From positions 1,550,693-1,614,692 of the forward strand of contig NC_020176.2 in the NCBI RefSeq assembly GCF_000224145.3: 64,000 nt of DNA, read 5' to 3'. Made by a program: the position numbers and the translations under genes. Source of the stretch: Ciona intestinalis (taxonomy: Eukaryota > Chordata > Ascidiacea > Phlebobranchia > Cionidae). This document shows, piece by piece, positions 53,901-64,000 of this stretch. A model generated the notes under the pieces. It saw nothing but the letters and a program-made list of their open reading frames with translations. It was not told the DNA's origin and searched no databases. Within the stretch, counting starts at the first letter, position 1. Every line of letters begins with the position of its first letter.

Positions 53901-56900
53901 AGAGATTTAGGAAAGGAATCTAATGAATGCAGCAGTTTAGCATATGCATTAGGATTTAGAGAACTCATAAACAAAAGCTACAGGTAAAGTTTTTCAAAGG
54001 TAAAAAACTGGTTCAAAGTTACCTCTGTGTTTTTGTTGTGGTATTGTAGGAACCAATCTATATGGAATAAAAAATCAACACACATAATGAAAACCCACTT
54101 TTAACAACTTCTCTACAAAATCCTCCGCACATCTTTTATCTCTGGAGCAAAACAGGATGGCCCACTCCTGAAGATCAATACACTTAAGTAGTCTCTGTCT
54201 TCGGAACTCTTGATCCCAAGATGCATCTCTACTCTGTGCTTGCTTATTCTGTAAACAACACACTAGGTATTAAACAGTAATATTTAGCTTCGGCTACCAA
54301 CGCTACCAAGTATATTTAATTCATTAGAGTAGGATTTGATCAGGATCAGGAACTATAAAATATATAACTGTGTTAAAACAACAATGGGTGATCACTGATC
54401 CGGGTTTCTAAAAGAGGGTCACAACACACGAACGGTTGGCTAACACCATTTATCAGCAAGATGAACCAATGATACATTGTAACGAATTCATAGGCAAAAT
54501 AGGTAGCAGTATTTTTAGTGGTACAAAAGGGTAATACTATGACAGGACTTGGCCATCATGTAGCCACCACAAACCATTGTTTACACTTTATTATTACTAA
54601 GTAGACTTACATCACCAAACATTATGGTTTCAGAGTCAAGAACTCTTCCCTTTAAATCCAAGAGTCGATCCTCAAATCTAAGCCCCCACTCTGCAAATCT
54701 CTTTTCAACCTCAGTGTTGCTTTGGGAAGTATAAGGTGTTAGGTAAACTATGGCAGATGATACTTTAAATATACCGGTACAATATTTGTTTGAGAGAAAG
54801 TATATAAAGATTTAGGTCGCATATGAGTTGTTAACACTTCTGTTTGATACCATAGAAGTTACAGGTTCAAAGTGATGCTGCAACCATTGTGGGTGTGCGT
54901 GCTCATTTTGCACCAACTTTAGTGGTTGCTAATGATTTGTCAAAATGTCAGCCATACTTATCTTTATTTGTTAAAGGACAATGTGTGTGCAAAATGTGCA
55001 AATGGAAATACCTTTTCTATATCAAAATAACCCAATGTATAAAATTAGGTTTATGTCTTGCATTTAAAATTAACATGATTTGTTCAATTTCAATAATGAT
55101 ATAATGCTTAACATACGTGGTGATTCGTTGTATAAAGCTTTTCAGCGCTTGTTTTCTCTTGGTAGGTCCTTGTTTTGTGTAGACTGCCAACCTTTTCATG
55201 GTATTGAAGTCAGCTCGCAGCTAAATAAATTGTTTTTAAATTAATATTTTTTTAAATGTTTTTTTTTACTATATTGTTTAATGCATTATAGTTAAGCATG
55301 CAATAGGTACTTGGGCATTGCTACAAGTTTTTATCAAAGATAAAAGTTGAAATAAACAAAATATCTCTAGGTTCTTTTTCATCAACAAAGGAATAATTTG
55401 ATTATCTGCATGTGGAGGGGCAACGACACTCTGTAACACAGGTGATTGGTTTTATACACCTTATGAATAAGAGTAATTCCAGTTAAGTGTCTTGCTCAAG
55501 AACACATATGCCCACAAGTAACAGCAACGAGCCTTGAACCCATAAGCTCTTGACTACAGGCAGGCGCTAACCACTTTGACACAGTGCCAGTATAAATATT
55601 ATTAAAGCCTGACACCCACCTCATCAGTAAGCCCTGTCACTGTACATAACTCGGGCACAAGATGAACCACCTCCAATCCACCTTTGCGAATCTCTGATTG
55701 TTTAGGACGAGATAGAAGCAGAGGTTGGTTTGTATCTCGGATCACTATGTTGTATTGCTGGGTGGAAGTGAAATGTTTAAATGGAAGGTTAATATATCCT
55801 CGAGTGGCGAAGCAACAATATTTGTTTTAACACAGCTGTTCTAATTTATACACAACAGACCCACTTGGAAGTTACTACACTTGTAGCTTCATGGATTAGC
55901 AATTGCTAACCATTTGAGTAAAACAAAGTTGCACGCCCTTTGGCAATTGTAAGCAAAGAAGTGGGTTAATAGGCTAACTTTGGCCCAAAACCCAGCACCA
56001 TTGCCAAGCCTTGCCATAGGACCAAACCCACACAAAATGAAAGTGAAAAATTCAACACATTGCAACCAACTAACCTCTTTATAATAATCCACATACGAGA
56101 CGGAACCAGATTTTCGCTCAAACTTCATATTAACATTCAAGTTCCATTCAATCCCATCTATGCGGTATGTCTTATTGTTGTATCTGGAGACCATTAAGCA
56201 ATGTTTTTAACCTTTAGACATTTAGACAAACTCTTTGTTAATTCTCAAGCATCAACTACTATATAGCACAATGCTTTGAACCATTAATAACACTTAGTCA
56301 TAATCCCCATATGTTTCATCACAATAAAAAACAATCACGTGATAATGTTTCTGAGGAGATTAAATTCATTTCCTATGAGCAATCAGGCTAAGAGGATTAC
56401 GCAATAATGTGCTTTGTGATGTAATGACCTAACCATTGTTAAGCCAATGTGATAAAACATGGTTGATTTAGTTCAACAAATTGAGACAATTCTTTACAAG
56501 ATATGCAGTATGTTTTTCAATGCACAATATTATATGTTATGTAATACAAAACCGGATGCTGTCAAGAGAATTAAAACCCCAAACCATGTCAAATGTTTCA
56601 AAGTCTAGATTTTCCATTGACCGTTAATTTCAACAGAACAATGGCTTGAACAAATTATTAAATAAATATACACTCTATTATGCACCAATTTATAAAAACA
56701 TGCAGAGAGAAAACAAAAAGCTTTAAGCAGCCATGAACCAAAACCTACACATTATAAACAAAACCCTTGTAAAACAATTTAGAATTTCGTAGCATAGATG
56801 TATAAATAAACTGGGTTATTGCACTAGTGTGTAATGGCAGTCGTCACAAAAGCCTTCTGCAAACTGTCAATGAAACATAAACAAACTATGTTATGTTAGG

Positions 56901-59900
56901 CCCCACCTTGTCAGTACAATTTGTCCCACCAAGAATTTTTCCATCTCTTGTTTAAAATCTCTTCCACGTTGCCTACAGTCCCCATACATCTGCCGTAAGA
57001 TATCCAGCACCGAATCTTTCCGCATCAACTAAAACATTAATTGAACTTATATCTGTAATTTTAACTTCACACAGATTCAGTTGTAAGGAAACTCTTTCGT
57101 TAATGTTATGTTCTCCAGTGGAATTACACAAGGTATTCCAGGAAATTGTTTATGCCAAAGCAAAATGAACACAGCTAAACTGTTTATAAACCACTGATTT
57201 ACAGTTTCAAATCAACATGTATTGCTGGCAAATCTAGTAAAATTTAAGAGTTCTCTTTCAAATTACTTGCATACAATTATTTTAGCATGCTAATAGAATA
57301 GCTTTCATTACGGTAAATACAAAAGTCAATCTTAAACAGGATGTTAATCCATTGTCACACATAACAGCTAGAAGATTATCAGATAAAATAAAATTCACTG
57401 AAATTCAAGTCTTTACTCACCTTATGGGATACCTCAGCACATAACAATACACTCTTCTCATACTGCAGAATACTTGTGATGAATCCTGGCCATAGTTCAA
57501 AGTTGACCCTCTGGCATTCCACGGTGAATGACATGGAAGGATTGTAGAAGTTCCTTCCAACTTGCTTCATGCCTATCTTATCAAGAACCCTGAACACAAA
57601 ACATTGTTCAATCATGAAAAACAGAATTTTCTAAATACTGCTTCTTGGTTAGGCTGGGCCTGGGGGTGGGCAAGATTGCGCTGGAATTTTCTACACTGCA
57701 TTAATAAGTAATTGTTACAACCATTATGATGCAATTTGTTTGTATGTCTATTGTCTTGTCAAAGTATCCCTGCGTTTTAAAAAGTTTGGCCGCTTTGTGC
57801 AATAATTAACAAATTTTATTCATTGGTAAAACTTTAGGCTTAGAATGTAAAGAAAAATATATATCTTGCATTGGTACCATTACTCTTTTAAATCCTTGCG
57901 ATTTTTAGTTAAAATAACGCAAACACATCATAGACTATAAACAACAGCATATTTACCATCTGAATAGAATGTTGTATATTTGTATTGAGATGGGGGAACT
58001 GGGTGGAAGCTCGTTAGTTAATGCGATCGTAAGCTGTACATTGCTTCCATCCNNNNNNNNNNNNNNNNNNNNNNNNNNNNNNNNNNNNNNNNNNNNNNNN
58101 NNGGCTAAGAGGATTACGCAATAATGTGCTTTGTGATGTAATGACCTAACCATTGTTAAGCCAATGTGATAAAACATGGTTGATTTAGTTTAACAAATTG
58201 AGACAATTCTTTACAAGATATGCAGTATGTTTTTCAATGCACAATATTATATGTTATGTAATACAAAACCGGATGCTGTCAAGAAGTCTAGATTTCCCAT
58301 TGACCGTTAATTTCAACAGAACAGTGGCTTGAACAAATTATTAAATAAATATACACTCTGTTATGCACCAATTTATAAAAACATGCAGAGAGAAAACAAA
58401 AAGCTTTAAGCAGCCATAGACCAAAACCTACACATTATAAACAAAACCCTTGTAAAACAATTTAGAATTTCGTGGCATAGATGTATAAATAAACTGGGTT
58501 ATTGCACTAGTCTGTAATGGGAGTCGTCGCAAAAGCCTTCTGCAAACTGTCAATGAAACATAAACAAACTATGTTATGTTAGGCCCCACCTTGTCAGTAC
58601 AATTTGTCCCACCAAGAATTTTTCCATCTCTTGTTTAAAATCTCTTCCACGTTGCCTACAATCCCCATACATCTGCCGTAAAATATCCAGCACAGAATCT
58701 TTCCGCATCAACTAAAACATTAATTGAACTCCTATTTGTAATTTTAACTTCACACAGATTCAGTTGTAAAGAAACTCTTTCGTTAATGTTATTTTCTCCA
58801 GTGGAATTACACAAGGTATTCCAAGAAATTGTTTATGCTAAAGCAAAATGAACACAGCTAAACTGTTTATAAATCACTGATTTACAGTTTCAAATCAACA
58901 TGTGTTGCTGGAAAATCTAGTAAAATTCAAGTGCTTATTTTGACATTCTAATTATAGGATAGCTTTCATTAGGGTAAATACAAAAGTAAATCTTAAACAG
59001 GATGTTAATCCATTGTCACACATAACAGCTAGAACCGCGGTTCCCAAAGTGGGCGCCGCGGCGCACTAGTGCGCCGACGCAACTCGTCAAGTGCGCCGTG
59101 AATATTTGCAGAAACATTTCCAATTTAGCATGGTCGAGATAATTGATTTGTATTAATATTTTATTGCAATATAAATTGTTGTTTTATATAAAAATCCAAC
59201 GTGTTTGTTCAATAATAAAATTTAAAAAGTTTGTTTTCGCATTTCTATCTGTACAGTAGATTTGTATATTACGTAACAATGCCAATTATTTCTTTCGGTT
59301 TGCAATAATCATGTCCAGACTGTGGTACAACACTTTTCATATGCTTAAGTTTCATATGCTTAAACGAGCCTAATCTTAAAATACACGATAAAACTGTAAA
59401 AATGCGTTTTTATTTCTAAGACCTTTGGCTAAGTGCGCCGCAAACATTTTGAATAGCTCAAGTGGCGCCGGGTGAAAAAAAAGTTTGGGAACCACTGAGC
59501 TAGAAGATTACCATGTAAAATAAAATTCACTGAAATTCAAGTCTTTACTCACCTTATGGGATACCTCAGCACATAACAATACACTCTTCTCATACTGCAG
59601 AATACTTGTGATGAATCCTGGCCATAGTTCAAAGTTGACCCTCTGGCATTCCACAGTGAATGACATGGAAGGATTGTAGAAGTTCCTTCCAACTTGCTTC
59701 ATGCCTATCTTATCAAGAACCCTGAACACAAAACATTGTTCAATCATGAAAAACAGAATTTTCTAAATACTGCTTCTTGGTTAGGCTGGGCCTGGGGGTG
59801 GGCAAGATTGCGCTGGAATTTTCTACACTGCATTAATAAGTAATTGTTACAACCATTATGATGCAATTTGTTTGTATGTCTATTGTCTTGTCAAAGTATC

Positions 59901-62900
59901 CCTGCGTTTTAAAAAGTTTGGCCGCTTTGTGCAATAATTAACAAATTTTATTCATTGGTAAAACTTTAGGCTTAGAATGTAAAGAAAAATATATATCTTG
60001 CATTGGTACCATTACTCTTTTAAATCCTTGCGATTTTTAGTTAAAATAACGCAAACACATCATAGACTATAAACAACAGCATATTTACCATCTGAATAGA
60101 ATGTTGTATATTTGTATTGAGATGGGGGAACTGGGTGGAAGCTCGTTAGTTAATGCGATCGTAAGCTGTACATTGCTTCCATCCGTTCGACGCTTTGAGT
60201 AAACCACTGTTTCCTTCAAATAAATACATTCTGTTACAAGTTGTAAACACTAAAAAGTTAGGTAGGTAGTAACTAAAGATTAGGTTTTACTTTTGAATTT
60301 CTACTGTTACATAGGGATGAATACCAGAAACTATTGTGCTTATTGACTTAAGCATTTAATGGTATTTGACATCTGCAGTAAGGAAAGGGATCATTTAGTT
60401 AAACTGTTCCGGACGGTACATTTAGAGATTCAATTAGGTTTTGCAATAAAATGTTTTTTTAGTTTAACAATGGAACCCAAGTTACACTATCTATAAAAAT
60501 TAAAAGGAACATAAATGTAAATCACTCCCAACCTTATCCGGCAACTTCTTGGTTGTAAACAACATTGTTCCATCAAACATGAAGACATTCCCAATGATGC
60601 CTTCATGATCTTTTAACATTCCTTTCCTCGCTCCTCTGTGGTCGACCTCAGGTGCATAGTCAACTCTATGATGGAGAAAGCAATGATAATAATGTTGATG
60701 CGATGATAATTTAGTGCATGCTTGTTCTATTCTACCATGGGTGAAAAATGTTCGTCAAGTGTCTTGCCCTTGACGAACACATACGCCAATGGTATCAGCA
60801 TAAAACCTGGTATTCTTCTCTTACAATACCGAACTACTGAGTTACGTTAACGTGGAAAATATATTTGTAAACTATTTTCATTGTTTTTTTTAAAACCAGA
60901 AGTCTACTCTTGTCAGTTTAATCAAAGTAAATACCCCACCGGCAAAGAAAAATTTAAGTTCATTCATATTTGTTGAGCATCCTTACCTATACTGGTATAG
61001 ACACCACTGCCTTGTGCAACTCAATGGGAAAAAGTTGGATTGAAGATTAATAGGTTGACCACCAACCCCTGCAATACACGATGCATTATATAGTTTAAGG
61101 AAGCTTATTTGAATTTCAATACTTTGGGTAGAAATGTGCAGCCAATACTTGGCTTAGTTTGAAAAAGGCCTACTCCTTCTTAACTAATTCATCCATTAAC
61201 TGAACACAACTAAATTAAACACTGTCTTAGTAAAGACACCTTTGAATTGATGAAGAATCCTCTGTAATGTTAAAGATTATGTAATAGATTAGGGGTATGA
61301 ATTGCATTTGAGATGAATTCTACAGTAAAACGAAACCTTGATTCAAGTTAAACACACCTTGCTTGCTAACAATGTGATCTGGTCTCGTCCTTGGATCGAA
61401 CATTGATGGATCGTAATTGCTTCGTCTTCCAATCATCGGGACTTCTCGCTTCTGTAGCGACATTGCCTCCATTGAACGAACCACTTCTCCCGTTGCTGTG
61501 GAAAGGTGACATGTTATGGAGGGGTAGTAGGTGAACTATTAATGTTTACACAAAAATGTTGTGATAGATTGTGGAGGGTGAAGTAATCCCAAACAAAAAA
61601 ACTTGCTGTAAATTTCACAGACCCTACTATTCTTCATTTAAATAAACATTAAAGTACAAGTATTACCAAGCTACCCACGGCCCCAATCTTTTTCTATTCA
61701 TGAGCTAGGTTTACTCTATGCTATGGATCAAAGATGTAGGCCAAGTTGGCCAATTACCCCAACACCCTGCTACAAACTAACTGTGCAACAATGCAAAGTA
61801 CAAAGGCTCCTTCAAAAAAACTGAGATATTCTTCATAAATAACTAACAACTGAGATATTCTTCATTATAGATATGATAACAATCTTCCAACTAAAACATT
61901 TAAGTATGCATGAATTCTTAACAATCTTCCCAACTAAAACATTTAAATATGCATGAATTCCTTATACAAACCTTATGTTTAGAAACAGTGTTATATTAGA
62001 TAACAAAACACTCGCACACATAGCCATGTTGTAGTATGCAGCAATGTAACACAAGACTGTTCAATAAACCTGTTCAGGCTTGGGATTTGATAGCGCTTAT
62101 GAACGTGCTGCCTTTTTCGCACGTTTTAATATCAAGCACTAATCGGTCGGGTCATAACATGACCTAATAAAAGTGGACGTGAACGGTCGCGCGTGTATTA
62201 TCAGTCACGGGATTCGGTTAATCCTTAAGGAAGGGATGCTTCGCAAGCTGAAGTGATTACTGTAATCGCGTGAACTCATCGTACCATACAGTGCAAACGC
62301 TTTTAATAGACGTTCATATTTGACGTCGACGCCCGGCCGACGTAAACAGACAACAAAAACCTTTTCAAGGACGTTACGATTTCGAAATAACATGACGCGC
62401 GGTAATTACTACACTGTCTATCAAATCACGTAAGCTTTAAACAAATTCGAAAGTTTAACCAGCATCCGGTCGCAATCTGGACGTCAGCAATGTCGCAATT
62501 CTGCGATGGTGAAATCGTTCTGTATTGCGCAATATAAGGTTCGAATGAATGCATTTCATGCGGAAGTGAACAAAAGCAAATCATTGGTCTCGTACGTTAA
62601 TCTGGATTAGCTCCTTTTTGCTTTGAAATAATGCTTGGAATTAACGGTAATAAGTGATCGTTGTAACCTTAATCGACCGCATGCATAGAGTTATTCAATA
62701 GATCGGATTTAAATACGCACGTGAATTGAATACGATCCTTTATTAAAATGGATTACGTGGCTATCGTTACACGGCGTTTAGGTCATACCAACACACTTGA
62801 GGCGGCTGTACACAGTATCCGGAATTCGTCCGTTTTGTCCGGATTTCGCTGCCGCATGCGGAATTGGACATAGGTTTGTATACGACTTCGCACGCCGGAT

Positions 62901-64000
62901 ACAGTCACCTTTAGGTTGGCAATAAAATCAATTAGTTATATAATGTGCCACCCCAATACAATTCTATACTGGCTGGTGCTTCATACACTTTTATTTATAG
63001 CTACATTACTTTGCTGCACTGGCTGTGTTTCAATATAAAGCAAGTCTTGTTTCACATTCCCATATATGTCTGCGTTCTACAACAACTTACAAAACTCTAT
63101 ACTCGCCTTTGCTGCAATCTTACAGACTTTCCCATTTTATGCATTGAAGAATAATTTATAACAAATAAAACTGAATGAAAGTTATAGATTGTTTGCAATG
63201 AAAAGTTGCAATTAGAGTTTCTGGGCAGTGCCATGGGTGGTTAGCCAATCGCCTTTAGCCCAGAAAAGTAGGAGGCTGCAACCATTGTGGACGTGTCACT
63301 TTATATGTTCCTTGGCAAGACATGGAACGCAAATTTTGCACCAACACAGACACAGTGGGCTTGGGTATGGGTTTTCCAAATTTTAACCCACAAATTGACA
63401 TATTTAGACAGGTAAATGTAAGCAGCAAAGCAGGCATGTGGTGTATAAAACAGAACATCTGTGTAGCACACATGACGACTGTTGTTGCTCGGGCACACAA
63501 GGGTAAATAAGTAAAGCATCAAGTATGTTGATTCTTGTTTAAACAGAATATAATAGCTTCATAGGTCACCCACTAACTTCAAGAGCTCAGGAACACTAGT
63601 AGTTTTGTTTTTGTTGTATACATGTTTGTATATTTTATTTGTTTTAATATATCTTGCATTTTAATGGTTCCTATCTTCTTCAACCAGAAATTTCAAAGTT
63701 AAATGCCAAATACACTTTTATTTAAATTAAAAATGTTTAGATAGTAAACATCGTTTGCCAAAAAATCTCTTTCAATTGAATACATATTGTACCAACCATG
63801 GCAGATACTGAAATAAGAACACTTCTATTCTACCTGGTAAGTGCCGCAATCAAACTCTTATACCCCAAGACAATTGTCACCAGATGTTAAAGCCTGTCAC
63901 TTTGCCAGAAATATATTAGGAAGATCTTACTTACCAGAAGATTCTTTAGTCCGCATAGCTCCCCTTTGAACACCTCTTCCTGGTGCAGCTATCGAAGCTG
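47904..64000 (-). CDS. PIWI: PIWI-clade Argonaute, 5' end beyond window
   Basis: Exons: 63935-64000 (partial), 61358-61495, 60987-61068, 60533-60665, 60089-60213, 59553-59721, 58590-58711, 56075-56183, 55620-55757, 55117-55220, 54611-54719, 54099-54248, 53743-53859, 53343-53429, 52966-53079, 50544-50647, 50284-50354, 49571-49727, 49125-49253, 48466-48613, 47904-48020. They give 828 codons plus the missing N-terminus (human PIWIL1 861). The start is RG-rich (GRGVQRG), suiting Tudor binding. PAZ landmarks are [14 protein letters not shown] and the following [16 protein letters not shown]. The PIWI domain has the full D-E-D-H set: [37 protein letters not shown]. The C-terminus is LADKLYFL. The protein binds piRNAs and slices transposon RNA in germ cells. 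Three extra exon copies at 57957-58052, 57421-57589 and 56907-57028 come from an assembly duplication. The 49125 donor is GC. Confidence 0.95.
48845..48990 (-). mobile_element. SINE tail-half fragment
   Basis: gaataaataaagtaacttgt (tail), 'gacaaggacagttgttataa' and 'catacaccttgtgcctgctt'. PIWI intron. Confidence 0.6.
50060..50215 (-). mobile_element. SINE fragment
   Basis: Contains 'ctactgggttggagcaatgt' and tcgttaagtgttttgcatga then 'acatacacctgccgcatcaa'. PIWI intron. Confidence 0.55.
51539..51860. repeat. Left copy of a block duplicated across the gap
   Basis: Starts aataaaggaagacgcatgcg and matches 52199-52521 except for a 1-bp indel. Similarity stops exactly at the N run. Confidence 0.9.
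51861..52198. other. Assembly gap (338 N)
   Basis: An N run inside the hAT element. The flanks are the same sequence, so the gap is probably spurious. Confidence 0.95.
52199..52521. repeat. Right copy of the block duplicated across the gap
   Basis: Near-identical to 51539-51860. It begins directly at the gap edge and continues into the right part of the hAT element. Confidence 0.9.
53605..53700 (+). repeat. Dispersed repeat fragment
   Basis: Shows 'ggatagagtttgtccattac' and ccagacaccaagggtgtc, the same family as 11805-11990. PIWI intron. Confidence 0.5.
55400..55590 (-). mobile_element. SINE copy, partial
   Basis: 'gaggggcaacgacactctgt', 'tcttgctcaagaacacatat' and the head 'caggcgctaaccactttgac' are in the reversed order typical of minus copies. 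PIWI intron. Confidence 0.7.
56386..58052. repeat. Left copy of a duplicated PIWI segment (haplotype 1)
   Basis: Starts ggctaagaggattacgcaat and ends tacattgcttccatcc at the gap. It repeats as 58103-60184 with scattered substitutions and small indels. It carries exon copies 56907-57028, 57421-57589 and the 3' part of a third (57957-58052). It has no hAT insertion. Confidence 0.95.
58053..58102. other. Assembly gap (50 N)
   Basis: A 50-N placeholder between the two copies of the duplicated PIWI segment. Confidence 0.95.
58103..60184. repeat. Right copy of a duplicated PIWI segment (haplotype 2)
   Basis: Begins ggctaagaggattacgcaat right after the gap and carries complete exons 58590-58711, 59553-59721 and 60089-60213 (the last running past the copy's end). 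It lacks about 30 bp near 58281 that copy 1 has, and contains a 463-bp hAT insertion. Confidence 0.95.
59035..59497. mobile_element. 463-bp hAT MITE, present in only one copy
   Basis: Ends CCGCGGTTCCCAAA and TTTGGGAACCACTG form a 14-bp inverted repeat with two mismatches. The 8-bp duplication agctagaa flanks it at 59027-59034 and 59498-59505. The matching empty site, one agctagaa at 57366-57373, is in the other copy. No coding capacity. Confidence 0.95.
60735..60850 (-). mobile_element. SINE fragment
   Basis: Contains 'tcgtcaagtgtcttgccctt' and gacgaacacatacgccaatg, the body segment of the SINE family. PIWI intron. Confidence 0.6.
61496..63934. other. Large 5' intron of PIWI
   Basis: No further exon is needed to keep the frame. 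62100-62900 is less AT-rich, with short palindromes such as CCGCATGCGG near 62850 and an aacgtgc/gcacgtt hairpin near 62102-62125. A SINE tail fragment lies at 63435-63520. Confidence 0.5.
61877..61961. repeat. Two-copy tandem repeat, about 43 bp
   Basis: The unit runs from 'acaatcttcc' and 'aactaaaacatttaa' to tatgcatgaattc, twice. A related doublet, actgagatattcttca, precedes it. Confidence 0.85.

Noticed and set aside
56386-60184. A PIWI protein with a genuine internal duplication
   Set aside because: The copies meet at a gap, differ like alleles, and the non-duplicated chain alone gives a normal-length family member.

Overview
The window looks like nuclear DNA of a tunicate, most likely a Ciona species (inference). 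It is AT-rich, with short exons, many small introns, dense short interspersed repeats, and chordate-type orthologues of GATAD2, DONSON, SPATA22, PIWI and the relaxin-3 receptor. Exon models were built by hand from splice signals, reading-frame continuity and remembered family sequences. No alignment or database search was run. There are three runs of N (25845-25894, 51861-52198, 58053-58102).

Layout. 1-2.3 kb: a hairpin, the last exon of a coiled-coil protein and a small two-exon SAM-domain gene (+). 2.3-4.5 kb: MITEs, no gene seen. 4.57-5.8 kb: an RXFP3-like peptide GPCR (-). 5.8-9.07 kb: no gene seen. 9.07-15.97 kb: a 13-exon GATAD2/p66 NuRD subunit (-). 16-18.2 kb: no supported gene. 18.19-about 25.6 kb: DONSON replication factor (-), 12 exons found, first exon not resolved, with a 580-bp hAT MITE in one intron. 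26.19-29.08 kb: a single-exon 965-residue receptor with about 11 LDLa-like modules and a relaxin-receptor-like 7TM domain (-). 29.91-41.92 kb: a secreted protein with a uPAR/Ly6 domain, eight six-cysteine sushi modules and a vWA domain (+), whose introns carry many SINEs and MITEs. 42.45-45.08 kb: SPATA22, a meiotic recombination factor (+). 47.90 kb to the right edge: a slicer-competent PIWI gene (-), 5' end outside the window.

The genes do not form one pathway. Two themes stand out. Two germline genes, SPATA22 (meiotic recombination) and PIWI (piRNA silencing), are convergent neighbours. Two GPCRs related to the relaxin receptors, one RXFP3-like and one RXFP1/2-like in its 7TM part, lie about 20 kb apart.

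Mobile elements are mainly a high-copy 180-200 bp MITE ending in CCCACCCTACTATA, a tRNA-derived SINE with an (ATTC)n tail, and three hAT-type elements with 8-bp target duplications. Two stretches beside N gaps are almost certainly assembly artefacts. The one in PIWI places two haplotypes in tandem, duplicates three coding exons and exposes a presence/absence hAT insertion.
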